Positions 26,979 through 37,296 of a DNA stretch of 64,000 nt are shown one piece after another. The number at the start of each line of letters is the position of its first letter. Positions within the stretch are counted from its first letter, which is position 1. Source of the stretch: Chryseobacterium rhizosphaerae (GTDB lineage: Bacteria > Bacteroidota > Bacteroidia > Flavobacteriales > Weeksellaceae); assembly GCF_003385455.1 (NCBI RefSeq), contig NZ_QNUF01000006.1, positions 1-64,000 on the forward strand, in the 5' to 3' direction. Position numbers and translations under genes: made by a program. The notes beneath the pieces were generated by a model. The model had not been told where the DNA came from. It saw only the letters and a list, made by a program, of their open reading frames with translations, and did no database searches.

Positions 26979-27848
26979 CTATAATTTAATCCAATCACCA
27001 GGAATGAAATATTTTACATTATCTTTTAAAAAATTCACATACCAATTCCGTGGCGCTATTACTGTTTTATTTTCATTTTTATTCAACCATGCAGCCCACC
27101 AACTGAAGGTACTGTTGGCTATAATTTGATTTTTGCATTTACTCATTAGCAGCATATCTTCAATAGCAGAATTTCCTTCAATAAAATTAAACTCACTTCC
27201 TTTAAAGTTATCCTTAGCCCATTCTTTATCTTCAGTAAAGATAAAAAAAACAGGGTTATCAATTTTTTCTTTAATCAGTTGAATTGCTTTCCTATAATAA
27301 TCCATATCACATATATGAAATATTTTAGCATTTGCCGCAATATTCATGTAATCTCCTCTCCTAATATGGATACTTACAGAATTAGTATTTTTAATTTGAG
27401 AAATTAAGCTACTTAGCCTAGTCTCGGACTCTGTAGATAATTTTATCTTATCTTTTAACAACTGAGAAATATAATTAGGATATTCCTGATTCTGCCAATA
27501 TCCATCATAATAACATTGATCTCTTAAGTCCTTTTCTACAGTATGGATATTTACACTTTGTATTTTATGTGTCTTATTAAAGACTGGAAATTTTTGAATC
27601 AATTTTCGCTCAATTTTTCTCAATGGGCCATTAAACATAAAATATTCTCCCTCCTCAAAACTATCCTCAAGATAAATAGGTAAATCAAATTTTTGAATAT
27701 CTAATTCTCTTTTTGTAAAACTCTTATTTTCTATTTTAGTTTGAGAAAAATACTTCACATTAGTATTCAGAACTCCAGCAGTATATTGTCCAAATGCATA
27801 CTGAAAAAGCTGGTTGCCTAATCCTCCTGATATTTTTACATAAATCAT
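26979..27848 (-). CDS. Alpha-1,2-fucosyltransferase (GT11)
   Basis: A 289-residue enzyme with the GT11 N-terminal signature ISGGLGNQLFQYAFG and the donor motif VSIHIRRGDYMN. A later block, SNSTFSWWAAWLN-like (ANSTFSWWAAWL), is also typical. GT11 enzymes move fucose from GDP-fucose, usually in alpha-1,2 linkage to galactose. The GDP-fucose supply genes manC, gmd and fcl lie upstream in the same operon, which supports the call. The start overlaps the acetyltransferase stop by 4 bases. Confidence 0.93.
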   Translation of the reverse strand: MIYVKISGGLGNQLFQYAFGQYTAGVLNTNVKYFSQTKIENKSFTKRELDIQKFDLPIYLEDSFEEGEYFMFNGPLRKIERKLIQKFPVFNKTHKIQSVNIHTVEKDLRDQCYYDGYWQNQEYPNYISQLLKDKIKLSTESETRLSSLISQIKNTNSVSIHIRRGDYMNIAANAKIFHICDMDYYRKAIQLIKEKIDNPVFFIFTEDKEWAKDNFKGSEFNFIEGNSAIEDMLLMSKCKNQIIANSTFSWWAAWLNKNENKTVIAPRNWYVNFLKDNVKYFIPGDWIKL

Positions 27849-28417
27849 TTTTTCCTAAATTTTATAATAATTGAAGGGACACCTGCATTAATTGAATACA
27901 TTTCTGTATCTTTTGTTACTACAGCACCTGCAGCTACAATACTTCCTTTTTTAATGGTAACACCATCCGTAATTACAGAGTTCGCACCTATCCATACATC
28001 ATCCTCAATAATGATACCTTTTTCGCTTGATCCTTGTAAAATCATAGGGATATCTGTTTGCAAAAAGTTATGATTCCCTCCTGCAATCATACAATTGGGA
28101 GCAATCATTACATTTTCACCTATTGAAACAATACCATAAATTGAGGTACCAGGATTGATCTGTGTGTGATCACCTATTTCAAGTTTTAAAGGCCATAGGG
28201 TAACAAAAGGATTAATTTGAACTTTTTTACCCAAGCTTATATGTTTATGATTTCTTATTGAACTTCTTAACGATATGTATGATAAAAAACCTATTTTTTT
28301 GAATAAGAGAAGATGTATGGGATATAACAAAATCGTTTTTAAGGCTCTAAAAAAAACAAAAAAATATAAAAAAGGATTATGTAGAAGTTTGTATAATTTT
28401 GAACTATCTTTTTGCAT
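27845..28417 (-). CDS. Hexapeptide-repeat acyltransferase (LbetaH, WbbJ/maltose-transacetylase type)
   Basis: A 190-residue protein. The N-terminal 45 residues are hydrophobic/basic (LLHNPFLYFFVFFRALKTILLYPIHLLLF) and may attach it to the membrane. A left-handed beta-helix follows with IGDHTQINPGTSIYG, APNCMIAGGNHNF (catalytic His), DDVWIGANSVITDGVTI and GSIVAAGAVVTKD. By family it O-acetylates a sugar using acetyl-CoA. It overlaps both neighbours (14 bases upstream, 4 downstream), so it is tightly coupled to the operon. The acceptor sugar is unknown. Confidence 0.88.
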   Translation of the reverse strand: MQKDSSKLYKLLHNPFLYFFVFFRALKTILLYPIHLLLFKKIGFLSYISLRSSIRNHKHISLGKKVQINPFVTLWPLKLEIGDHTQINPGTSIYGIVSIGENVMIAPNCMIAGGNHNFLQTDIPMILQGSSEKGIIIEDDVWIGANSVITDGVTIKKGSIVAAGAVVTKDTEMYSINAGVPSIIIKFRKK

Positions 28418-29282
28418 AAATATATTTTAAAATATCTTGATAATCTTTTTTCTTAGATTTATTATTCGTTAAAGTAAAATAAATTAGTTTTATAGAATTT
28501 GAAAAGAGTTCTATATATTTATACTTCGTCTGACTGGATATATTAAAATGCTTTTTAAAGTAATAAAAATAGCTGTCAAACTCAGTTTTCATTTTAAAAA
28601 AAGTACTTGAAGATGCACCTTGTAAATGTATTATTTTAGCTTCAGGTACAGACATCATTTTCAGTCCTTTCTTTTTTATTCTCAGTTGTAATTCTCCATC
28701 TTCAACATACATAAAAAATGCAGGATCAAAACCACTTAATTCATCAAACAACTCTTTTTCCATTAACAAATCTGCTCCAATTACAATTGCTACATCCTGA
28801 GGTTTACCCGATTCATTAAACACATTATTATTCAGAAGAAATGACAAATGAAGTCTATAAGCTATTATTGAAAAAAGTGAAGGATAATACATTGAAAAAG
28901 AAAAATTTGGTTTCATATCTTCTGTAAACAAATTTCCACCACACGCTCCTATTTCTTTATTCTTATCTTTAAAATCAAATAATATTTTAATGGCATTATT
29001 GATAAGGATTGTATCACTGTTTAACAAAAAGACATATTTTCCTTTTGCATATGAAACACCTAAATTATTAGCTTTTCCAAAACCTAAGTTTTCATCGCTT
29101 TGAACAAAGATTACTTCAGGAAAGTTTTCTGATAGCATCTTATTAGGACTTTTAACTGAATTGTTATCTACTACAATAATTTCGTAAAGAAGATTTTCCG
29201 TCTTATCAATTATAGAAGTTATACATTCTTTTAAAAGCTTTTCTGTATTGTAATTAACAATAATAATTGAAACATCCATCAT
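28404..29282 (-). CDS. Glycosyltransferase family 2 (rhamnosyltransferase-like)
   Basis: A 292-residue GT-A enzyme. Motifs: VSIIIVNYNTEKLLKECI, IIVVDNNSVKSP, GKYVFLLNSDT (DxD-like NSDT) and a C-terminal FFMYVEDGELQLRIKKKG, the ED region. The pattern resembles WcaA/RfbN-type transferases often annotated as rhamnosyltransferases. Donor and acceptor cannot be fixed. It starts at tandem ATG codons directly after the Wzy-candidate gene and overlaps the acetyltransferase gene. The coding DNA here is unusually AT-rich: 8 G/C in 60 bases at 28441-28500. Confidence 0.9.
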   Translation of the reverse strand: MMDVSIIIVNYNTEKLLKECITSIIDKTENLLYEIIVVDNNSVKSPNKMLSENFPEVIFVQSDENLGFGKANNLGVSYAKGKYVFLLNSDTILINNAIKILFDFKDKNKEIGACGGNLFTEDMKPNFSFSMYYPSLFSIIAYRLHLSFLLNNNVFNESGKPQDVAIVIGADLLMEKELFDELSGFDPAFFMYVEDGELQLRIKKKGLKMMSVPEAKIIHLQGASSSTFFKMKTEFDSYFYYFKKHFNISSQTKYKYIELFSNSIKLIYFTLTNNKSKKKDYQDILKYIYAKR

Positions 29283-30317
29283 TTATGGTTTAAAAATACC
29301 TATATAAAAAAAGTTTAAATAAAAATAGGCAAAACTCACTGCAATCACAATAATTCTGCCTAAAAGATTAGGTCTTATAACTGAAAATACTATTGGTATG
29401 AAAAGAATATCTGCTACGGCAAATAAGTCTGCAATTCTTCCTGCATAAACAGGATTAAAAGATAGTGCAGCTAGAGAACCGATACTTAGAATATAAAATT
29501 TAAATAATAATATACTGTATTTGTTAATCTCCTGAAGTTTGTCCAGTTTATAGAATGCAAAATAAGCTATTGCAATTCTCATAATCTGCCATGCATTAAA
29601 AATATTCAACTCTGTTCCCTCTATGAAATCATATGCATTTACCTTGTTCTGCATAAATATGGGAAGAACATCCTGTATAGCTACTAAAACTCCTGATAAA
29701 AGAGTAGAAATAAGATAGCAAACAGGAATCACAAGTGCATAGACTTTCTTATTAATCTTGGTAGGGTTTATAAACCAGAACAAGAAAACAAAAAATGCGG
29801 AGTAATGAAATAAAAATGCGGTTAAGGCTAGAATTAGAAATACCTTCCAATTTCTATCATACAGTGGTTTAATACATAATAATATTAATCCTGATGCAAC
29901 TCCTGCTCTAATTTGGGTCATATCCTGCAATAAAAACAAATATGAAAAATACACCAATAAAGAAAGCAAGGGGAGATCACTGTATTTTTTTATTGCATAG
30001 ATTTTGGTACTTACTCCTAAAAGTGCATAGATAAAGATAAAGTAATCAAAATCTAGATTCCAGACCTTTTTAATAAGATATAAGGCAAATCTAAAGGATG
30101 GTTCTTTTGATTCTGTTTCATGTTTATCCGAAAACATATAGTAGTACATTTCGTAGTCTCTATCAAAAAAAGGAGGTCTTAAACCTGCAATAAGAACTAA
30201 GCCTATTCCTACAAAAAAAATTAAAAAATTTCTGAATGGAAGTTTTTTATATTCTAAAATGCCAAATAAAGCAATAAAACTAAGAAAAAAATAAGAGACT
30301 ATAATTAATTCTGACAT
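29283..30317 (-). CDS. EpsG-family membrane protein, candidate Wzy polymerase
   Basis: A 344-residue protein with roughly ten membrane helices, for example LIIVSYFFLSFIALFGILEY and VFLILALTAFLFHYSAFFVFLFWF. The LFHYSAFF stretch and the N-terminal GLRPPFFDRDYEMYYYMF are characteristic of EpsG-like proteins. This family polymerises lipid-linked repeat units in the periplasm. As the only Wzy-like gene in the locus, beside the Wzx flippase, it is the best polymerase candidate. Position and topology carry the call; there is no strong catalytic motif. Confidence 0.82.
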   Translation of the reverse strand: MSELIIVSYFFLSFIALFGILEYKKLPFRNFLIFFVGIGLVLIAGLRPPFFDRDYEMYYYMFSDKHETESKEPSFRFALYLIKKVWNLDFDYFIFIYALLGVSTKIYAIKKYSDLPLLSLLVYFSYLFLLQDMTQIRAGVASGLILLCIKPLYDRNWKVFLILALTAFLFHYSAFFVFLFWFINPTKINKKVYALVIPVCYLISTLLSGVLVAIQDVLPIFMQNKVNAYDFIEGTELNIFNAWQIMRIAIAYFAFYKLDKLQEINKYSILLFKFYILSIGSLAALSFNPVYAGRIADLFAVADILFIPIVFSVIRPNLLGRIIVIAVSFAYFYLNFFYIGIFKP

Positions 30318-30319
30318 TC

Positions 30320-31666
30320 CTATTTCTTTTGTAATATTTGTAAATCTTTTATCACTTCAAAAGGCCATTTCCACCCCTGATATATCAAAGTAACTACTAA
30401 TGGAACTACAATCATTCCCAGTACATTATTTCCTAAGAAATTAAAATATGCTAAAAGCCCTAATACAATAGCTACTCCTGAAATCATTGAAGCCTTAAAA
30501 AAAGGTACATGATTTTTAGTTACCAAAACTGCACCTGCCATAGAAACATTAGTCTCAATTAAAGATGAGATTAAAAGTAGCACAATCAATGAGGAAAGAA
30601 TAAGCTGTGTTTTACTATGCAAAAGATCTAAAATATAAGGCCCTACTATGACTATTATACACCCACAGATTAAATAAGTAAGTACCATAAATAGGATTCC
30701 TCGTTTATAGATATTTCTAATAAACTCAATATTGTTTTTAACTCTTGAATCTACAATTTTAGGAATATAAGTTAATATATAGATACTACTTAATCCCGAA
30801 ATCACACTTACTAATTGTATTGTTACCCCATAAGAGGCTATGTCTGTTAGTGCCAGGTAAAAAGACCCAATAATAAGTGATGATTTTGTGACCATAAACC
30901 CGCCCAATGAAGTTAAACCCATTTTGATTGCGTTTGGGGAAATGGATTTAAGGATATCTTTTTGCTCATTCCCCTTACACTCACGTAATTTTTCTGTAAT
31001 TTCTGAATCATAAAAGGCACGATAAGAAAGAAAACGAATAATTAAAACTGAAGATAACTGAGCTGCAACAATAGCAATAAGTCCTAAATTAAACCAAATT
31101 AAAATAGTCGCCAAAAACAGATAAACTACCTGCCCAATAACATTAATCTGTTTTAATCTTTTAATTTTCCCTCTTCCTTCCAAAAGAGAATCATAATAAA
31201 GTGTATATAAATTGTAAGAAGTTATAACACATAGAATCCCCCAAGAAATATATACTTCAGTATGAGAGTTATTATATTTTTTCAATAGTGTGAAGATATA
31301 ATAAGTTCCCAGTGTGGATAATAAAAAGAAGCAGACAAGAGCCAATCTGGCATAAAACCATCGCATAGCATTAATCAACCCCTTCAATAAAGAATAACTT
31401 ACTCCTTTTTCTGATTCATTTTCAAATCCATATGATTGCAGCTTTTTCACACCACTAAAAACGTAGGTTACATTTCTTGCGAAAGAAGGATTAAATCCAA
31501 AATCCAAAAGATATGAAAAAGCTGTAATAGACATAAAAACCGTCCAGATTCCTACTGTTTCTGAAGGCATTTTATTTAAAATAACCGGTAGTAATAATGC
31601 AGAAGAAGCAATCTTAAAAAAGGTTGCTAAATAATTCCAAATAATATCACTTCTTCCAATATTCAT
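30320..31666 (-). CDS. Oligosaccharide flippase (Wzx-like, MOP superfamily)
   Basis: A 448-residue protein with about 12-14 membrane helices. It opens with DIIWNYLATFFKIASSALLLP, typical of polysaccharide biosynthesis flippases. It should flip undecaprenyl-linked repeat units to the periplasmic face. Its end is 3 bases before the next gene, the Wzy candidate, and its start overlaps the fcl stop by one base, so it is inside the operon. Confidence 0.9.
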   Translation of the reverse strand: MNIGRSDIIWNYLATFFKIASSALLLPVILNKMPSETVGIWTVFMSITAFSYLLDFGFNPSFARNVTYVFSGVKKLQSYGFENESEKGVSYSLLKGLINAMRWFYARLALVCFFLLSTLGTYYIFTLLKKYNNSHTEVYISWGILCVITSYNLYTLYYDSLLEGRGKIKRLKQINVIGQVVYLFLATILIWFNLGLIAIVAAQLSSVLIIRFLSYRAFYDSEITEKLRECKGNEQKDILKSISPNAIKMGLTSLGGFMVTKSSLIIGSFYLALTDIASYGVTIQLVSVISGLSSIYILTYIPKIVDSRVKNNIEFIRNIYKRGILFMVLTYLICGCIIVIVGPYILDLLHSKTQLILSSLIVLLLISSLIETNVSMAGAVLVTKNHVPFFKASMISGVAIVLGLLAYFNFLGNNVLGMIVVPLVVTLIYQGWKWPFEVIKDLQILQKK

Positions 31667-32742
31667 TAAACTAAATTATTAATATACCAATTATACATTT
31701 CCTTTACTCCATTCTCAATCTCAACATTGTGTTTCCAACCCAAAGAATTTAGCTTTGATACATCAACTAATTTTCTCATTGTTCCATCTGGCTTAGAATC
31801 GTCAAAAAGAATATTTCCTGAAAAATTTATTTCTCCAGCAATCAGGAATGCAAGATCTTTTATTGTTAAATCTTTTCCTGTTCCAATATTGATATGGGTA
31901 TTTCTGATCTCTTTTTTATCCGCAGTGACATCTGTAAAATTTATATTTTCCATTAAGAAAATACATGCATCAGCCATGTCCTCACTCCATAAAAACTCTC
32001 TCATAGGTTTTCCTGTACCCCATAGCTCTACTCTATCTTTTAAAATACCATATTTTGCAAGAATACTTTCTATAGCTTCATTACTATGACTACCTGAAAT
32101 TCCTTCTACAGGTCTTTTGTCTAAGTCTTTTCGTACTGTTTCCCAATCATTGTTCATTAATGAATTGGCTAAATGTATCTTTCTGATCATTGCAGGAAGC
32201 ACATGGCTTTTTTCAAGATCAAAATTATCGTTAGGACCATACAAGTTTGTAGGCATTACAGAAATGAAATTTGTTCCGTACTGAATGTTGAAACTTTCAC
32301 ACAATTTAATCCCTGCTATTTTAGCAATTGCATAAGGCTCATTGGTATATTCCAATATATCTGTAAGCAATTCTGTTTCATTAATAGGTTGGTGAGCTTC
32401 TTTAGGGTAAATACAAGTACTCCCCAAGAAAAGAAGTTTTTTTACATTATGCTTATATGATTGATAGATTACATTTTGTTGAATCTGGAGATTGTTATAT
32501 ATAAAGTCAGCCCTATAAGTATTATTTGCCATAATCCCCCCCACATATGCAGCCGCTAAAAAAACATACTCTGGTTTTTCATCTTCAAAAAACTTTTCCG
32601 TAACATCTGCATTCATCAGATTAAGTTCTTTTGATGTTCTTCCGATTAGATTTGTATATCCACTTTCTGAAAGCTGCTTCCATATTGCAGACCCAACCAA
32701 TCCTTTATGCCCTGCTACATATATTTTGCTATTCTTCTCCAT
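31666..32742 (-). CDS. fcl: GDP-L-fucose synthase
   Basis: A 358-residue extended SDR. It has VAGHKGLVGSAIW (NADP-binding), LGSTCIYPKEAHQPI and EPYAIAKIAGIKLCES with the YxxxK pair, matching GDP-4-keto-6-deoxymannose 3,5-epimerase/4-reductase. A charged insert of roughly 25 residues (DLDKRPVEGISGSHSNEAIE) makes it longer than the E. coli enzyme (about 320), a variant common in Bacteroidota. It takes the Gmd product to GDP-L-fucose. gmd lies directly upstream, with 9 bases between the genes. Confidence 0.94.
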   Translation of the reverse strand: MEKNSKIYVAGHKGLVGSAIWKQLSESGYTNLIGRTSKELNLMNADVTEKFFEDEKPEYVFLAAAYVGGIMANNTYRADFIYNNLQIQQNVIYQSYKHNVKKLLFLGSTCIYPKEAHQPINETELLTDILEYTNEPYAIAKIAGIKLCESFNIQYGTNFISVMPTNLYGPNDNFDLEKSHVLPAMIRKIHLANSLMNNDWETVRKDLDKRPVEGISGSHSNEAIESILAKYGILKDRVELWGTGKPMREFLWSEDMADACIFLMENINFTDVTADKKEIRNTHINIGTGKDLTIKDLAFLIAGEINFSGNILFDDSKPDGTMRKLVDVSKLNSLGWKHNVEIENGVKEMYNWYINNLV

Positions 32743-32751
32743 TGTATATAA

Positions 32752-33810
32752 TTAACGTTTTTTTACATATTCAAGATCATGTTTCACCATGATTTCTACC
32801 AATTCATCAAATGATGTTTGTGTAGGGTTCCATCCCAAAAGGGTTTTAGCCTTGGTAGGGTCACCTAAAAGCTGATCTACTTCTGATGGTCTGAAATATT
32901 TTGGATCTACTTCCACTAAAACTTTATCTGATGCACTATCAATTCCCTTTTCATCAACTCCCGTTCCTTCCCAACGAATTTCTATATTTGCAACTTTAAA
33001 AGCTTTTGTAATAAATTCACGTACAGTATGCATTTCTCCAGTAGCAATTACAAAATCTTCCGGTTGATCATGTTGCAACATAAGCCACATACATTCTACA
33101 TAATCTTTGGCATATCCCCAATCTCTTAAAGAGTCAAGATTTCCCATATAAAGCTTCTCCTGAAGTCCTTGAACAATCCTAGCTACTGCTAACGTAACTT
33201 TTCTGGTAACGAAATTCTCACCTCTTCTCTCACTTTCATGATTAAAAAGAATTCCATTTACAGCAAACATATCATATGACTCTCTATAGTTTTTAGTAAT
33301 CCAAAAACCATACTGTTTTGCAACACCATATGGACTTCTAGGATAGAACGGTGTAGTTTCTTTTTGTGGAACTTCTTGAACAAGACCAAATAATTCAGAA
33401 GTGGATGCCTGATATATTCTTGTTTTTTTCTCCATTCCTAAAATCCTTATTGCTTCTAGCAGTCTTAACGTTCCAACAGCATCAGTTTCTGCAGTATATT
33501 CCGGTACATCAAAACTAACTTTAACGTGGCTTTGTGCTGCTAAATTATAAATTTCATCAGGTTGGGTAAGTTGTATAACCCTCATTAATGAGCTAGAATC
33601 AGTCATATCTCCATAATGTAAGTTAATTGACCTTTTTTGGTGCATATCTCTTACCCATTCATCGAAATAAAGATGTTCTATTCTATCAGTATTAAAAGAT
33701 GATGAACGACGAATAATACCATGCACTTCATATCCTTTTTCAATTAAAAATTCAGCTAGAAATGATCCGTCTTGTCCTGTAATTCCTGTGATTAATGCTA
33801 TTTTCCCCAT
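32752..33810 (-). CDS. gmd: GDP-mannose 4,6-dehydratase
   Basis: A 352-residue SDR with [14 protein letters not shown], the [14 protein letters not shown] loop, [10 protein letters not shown] and [12 protein letters not shown] with the catalytic Tyr-Lys. It dehydrates GDP-mannose to the 4-keto-6-deoxy form, the first committed step to GDP-fucose. Length and motifs are standard. It sits between manC and fcl in pathway order. Confidence 0.96.
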   Translation of the reverse strand: MGKIALITGITGQDGSFLAEFLIEKGYEVHGIIRRSSSFNTDRIEHLYFDEWVRDMHQKRSINLHYGDMTDSSSLMRVIQLTQPDEIYNLAAQSHVKVSFDVPEYTAETDAVGTLRLLEAIRILGMEKKTRIYQASTSELFGLVQEVPQKETTPFYPRSPYGVAKQYGFWITKNYRESYDMFAVNGILFNHESERRGENFVTRKVTLAVARIVQGLQEKLYMGNLDSLRDWGYAKDYVECMWLMLQHDQPEDFVIATGEMHTVREFITKAFKVANIEIRWEGTGVDEKGIDSASDKVLVEVDPKYFRPSEVDQLLGDPTKAKTLLGWNPTQTSFDELVEIMVKHDLEYVKKR

Positions 33811-33867
33811 ATTTGTATTCTAAATTCTTTAATTATTATTAAGCTATTACAACCTTTATTTTCTAAA

Positions 33868-34866
33868 CTATGTTAAATCTGATTTTTCTTTTTCTAAAGT
33901 TTCGTATATATATTTTACGTCTTGTGAGTTTTCTTTATTTAAAACCAATATAGCATCTTTAGTATCCACAAGGATGGAATTTTCAAGACCTATAAATTGA
34001 ACAAATTTTTCTCCATCTCCTATGTACATATTTCCATTTTCATCAACTGGATAATTATTTCTTATAAGATAATCGTAAAGAGAATCGAAAGCTCCTAAAT
34101 CTGACCAAAAGAAATCTGATCTTACCATTTTAATTTTTTTACTTCTTTCCATCACCGCATAGTCAATACTTTTGGATGGAATAAGCTTCATAAAATCTGG
34201 TTTTATAGCTGCATTCTCGGTTTTATTCTCCCAGGCATTTTTAGCAGATACGAATATTTCATGATCATACAAAAACAATTCATCAAGCATTGTTTTTGCT
34301 TTAAAACAAAACATACCACTATTCCACATAAATCTACCACTTTTAACAAACTCAATAGCAGTTTCTCTATTAGGCTTCTCCCGGAATCTCAATACATCAT
34401 CCCCTTCATATTCAATATAGCCATAACCTGTTTCCGGTCTTATAGGATTTATCCCGAATGTTGCTATAAATCCTTGCTCAGCAAATGAAATAGCATTCTT
34501 AATTGCTATTTCATAAACATCGTCATCATCAATTATATGATCAGAGGGTGTTACTAATAAAACATCATCTTCATCTGCCGCAAAACAAGCCAAAGCAATA
34601 GCTGCTGCAGTATTCCTAGGTAATGATTCTGTAATCGATAAAACGGGTAAGTCTAAATTTTTAAGCCATTTCTCACCAATTTTAAAATTTTCAGAATTTG
34701 ATATAACAATTAAACTATCAACAAATTTTTTATTTCTATTAATGGTTAAATTAAACAAAGAGTTTCCCTGAAACATTTCAAGATACTGTTTGGGATTTTG
34801 TTTTCTGGACAACGGCCAAAGCCTGGAGCCAACCCCTCCACTTAAAATTACATTTTTTATAGACAT
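33868..34866 (-). CDS. manC: Mannose-1-phosphate guanylyltransferase
   Basis: A 332-residue nucleotidyltransferase. N-terminal LSGGVGSRLWPLSRKQNPKQ is the GTP-binding signature, and LLVTPSDHIIDDDD plus FREKPNRETA complete the family pattern. It lacks the C-terminal cupin with phosphomannose isomerase activity found in bifunctional ManC/AlgA enzymes. It makes GDP-mannose for Gmd. A phosphomannomutase gene is not present in the window. Its ATG overlaps the wzc stop by one base. Confidence 0.94.
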   Translation of the reverse strand: MSIKNVILSGGVGSRLWPLSRKQNPKQYLEMFQGNSLFNLTINRNKKFVDSLIVISNSENFKIGEKWLKNLDLPVLSITESLPRNTAAAIALACFAADEDDVLLVTPSDHIIDDDDVYEIAIKNAISFAEQGFIATFGINPIRPETGYGYIEYEGDDVLRFREKPNRETAIEFVKSGRFMWNSGMFCFKAKTMLDELFLYDHEIFVSAKNAWENKTENAAIKPDFMKLIPSKSIDYAVMERSKKIKMVRSDFFWSDLGAFDSLYDYLIRNNYPVDENGNMYIGDGEKFVQFIGLENSILVDTKDAILVLNKENSQDVKYIYETLEKEKSDLT

Positions 34867-37226
34867 TATTTATTAAATATTTTTTGCCACCATTTCATTT
34901 CTTCTGCATTATATCCATATCCATATTTATTTCCATACCCTAAGAAGTCTTTACTTACATCATTTAAAACAAATGCAACATTTTTAATTTTACTCGAATT
35001 AATATTACTATTAGCAAATTCAATTAAGGCTTTTTCTGTATAAGCAGATCTGGAAACGTATAATGTCACGTCAGCAAGTTCAGCAATAAGGAAGGAATCA
35101 GTAACAAGCATAAGAGGAGCTGTATCTAATATAATATAATCATAATTACCTTCAAGTTCTTTGATTAGTTTTTCATATCGCCCATTTGTAAGAAGTTCTG
35201 TAGGATTCGGAGGAATACTTCCAGAATAAATTACATCCAGATAAGGGTTAAATGTTGATACGTGTACAATATCCTCTACTTTTGTTTTATCATCGTATAG
35301 ATATTCAGTAAGTCCTAGTAATCCTTTTCTTGCTGTATTATATCTTTGAAGCTGAGGATTTCTAATATCAGATCCAATAATTAATACTTTTTTATTAGGA
35401 GTAGCTAATGTAAGAGCCAGATTTACCGAAATAAATGTTTTTCCTTCACCTTTTACTGTGGAAGTTACAAAAACAATTTTTGCTTCTTTCTTTTTAGGTA
35501 ACATAAAATTCATATTGGTAATAAGAATCCTGAATGCTTCTGCCAATGGGGAAAGATCATTAAGTTTTACCAATTCATCCTGCCCTTTATTTAAGCTAGG
35601 AATTTCTCCAATTACAGCCTTACCATGAGAAAGAGTTTCTAAATCATGCTTAGATTTAATTTTATTATTTAATAACTCTTTAAGATAAATTAATAATAAG
35701 GGAATAAGTAGGCCAACAATCAATGCACCTCCTAAATAAACAATTTTTTTAGGAGCTACCGGCTTTAGAGAAGCATATGCATAATCTACAATCCTTGCTT
35801 TATCTGCGGTGACAGCCAAAGAAATAGCTGTCTCTTCTCTTTTCTGTAATAGAAGTAAATATAAGTTTTCCTTTATCTGTTGTTGTCTCTCAATACTTCT
35901 AAATATCTTCTCCTGAGCAGGAATCTTTGTAATTTTTGAACTAATCTTATTTTGCTCTCCTTCATATTGGTTTTTAGCTAATTGAATTCCTGTTCTGTTT
36001 TTAATAAGGCTTTCCATAACAGAGCCTTTTAAAGACGAAATCTGTTTATTAAGATCGATAATTAGTGGGTTTTGAGGAGTTGCATTTTCTAATAAACGGT
36101 TTCTTTCCAGTACCAGCTGATTGTATGCAGAAATATTAGCTGTAGCAGTAGTATTATTTAAACCAATATTGGTAGGCAGAACCTGACTATTATTTTGTCT
36201 ACCCATAAAATCAATCAATGTATTGGTCAGTTCAAGCTGAGATTCCAGGTCAATCTGTTTTGCTCTTGCTTCTGCAGAAACTTCAAGATTAATTTTAGCT
36301 TCTGTTACCAGATCAGTAATCTGATTATTTGATTTGAACTTTTCCTTTTCATTTTCTACCTGCCCCAATTCATTCGAAATGATATTGATTCTATCATCTA
36401 TAAAATCTTTTGTTTTTTTTGATTCTGAATTTTTATCTGAAATAGCTTCGTTATTATAAGCCTCTACTAATTTGTTTATTAGATCTTTGGCTTTAAAAAC
36501 ATTGGCATAGTTAAGGGATAATCCAATTACTGTAGCATCTTTATTTACTAACGCCACATTTAATATTTTCTGTAAATTATCTACGGCACCATCGACCGTT
36601 GAATAAGTCATATAAATATCCCTTATTTCACCAGCTTCGAATTTATTGAACTGGGAATTTTTCAATATCATTATATTAGCATAAGGAAGACTTATAATTT
36701 TATTAAATTGAGTTTTAACCTCAGGTAATTCATCGCTAGATAATGTTATATTATCACCAGAAATTTTTATTAAAACAGGTTTTTTAGGTCCTTTTGTAAA
36801 GGCCTTTTCATTAACTACTTCAATAATAATAGGAGATGTGCTTTTGTAAAGTTCTTTTTCTGTTAAGCTATATTCTGTGTAAACCGAAGTTTGTAATCTT
36901 AACTGCTTTACAACTTCCTGCATTAACTTTTTAGACTTAAAAATTTCTATTTCATTCTCTATACTATTGGTTCCCATACCCCCCAGACCCGACAGATCCT
37001 GAAGAACACCAAAATCCCCCGCTACAGAAGGCACTTTTTTAGCGTCCTTAATAAGCACCGAAGACTTGATACTATATATTGGCGTAGCTAACTTTAAATA
37101 GAAATAAGTAATAACCAAAGAAAATATAGGGACAATAACAAACCACAGCCAATTTCTTAAATAGGGTTTAATTATTTCCTGAATATTAATTTCTTTTTCC
37201 GATTCTTCAATAACTGGATTATCCAT
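34866..37226 (-). CDS. Polysaccharide co-polymerase / tyrosine autokinase (Wzc-like)
   Basis: A 786-residue inner-membrane protein. N-terminal Wzz domain with a first helix ([17 protein letters not shown], about residues 32-48), a long periplasmic coiled-coil region, a second helix near residue 500-520 ([18 protein letters not shown]), then a cytoplasmic BY-kinase. The kinase has Walker [14 protein letters not shown]' [11 protein letters not shown] and Walker [15 protein letters not shown]. The C-terminal tyrosine cluster ([13 protein letters not shown]) is the autophosphorylation tail. It sets chain length and export with Wza. No Wzb-like phosphatase lies in the window. Confidence 0.94.
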   Translation of the reverse strand: MDNPVIEESEKEINIQEIIKPYLRNWLWFVIVPIFSLVITYFYLKLATPIYSIKSSVLIKDAKKVPSVAGDFGVLQDLSGLGGMGTNSIENEIEIFKSKKLMQEVVKQLRLQTSVYTEYSLTEKELYKSTSPIIIEVVNEKAFTKGPKKPVLIKISGDNITLSSDELPEVKTQFNKIISLPYANIMILKNSQFNKFEAGEIRDIYMTYSTVDGAVDNLQKILNVALVNKDATVIGLSLNYANVFKAKDLINKLVEAYNNEAISDKNSESKKTKDFIDDRINIISNELGQVENEKEKFKSNNQITDLVTEAKINLEVSAEARAKQIDLESQLELTNTLIDFMGRQNNSQVLPTNIGLNNTTATANISAYNQLVLERNRLLENATPQNPLIIDLNKQISSLKGSVMESLIKNRTGIQLAKNQYEGEQNKISSKITKIPAQEKIFRSIERQQQIKENLYLLLLQKREETAISLAVTADKARIVDYAYASLKPVAPKKIVYLGGALIVGLLIPLLLIYLKELLNNKIKSKHDLETLSHGKAVIGEIPSLNKGQDELVKLNDLSPLAEAFRILITNMNFMLPKKKEAKIVFVTSTVKGEGKTFISVNLALTLATPNKKVLIIGSDIRNPQLQRYNTARKGLLGLTEYLYDDKTKVEDIVHVSTFNPYLDVIYSGSIPPNPTELLTNGRYEKLIKELEGNYDYIILDTAPLMLVTDSFLIAELADVTLYVSRSAYTEKALIEFANSNINSSKIKNVAFVLNDVSKDFLGYGNKYGYGYNAEEMKWWQKIFNK

Positions 37227-37296
37227 TATTTAATTTTAAATTTTACAAATTATTCTGTTAAAAAACAACAGATATTTATTAGTTTTATTATTTTAG

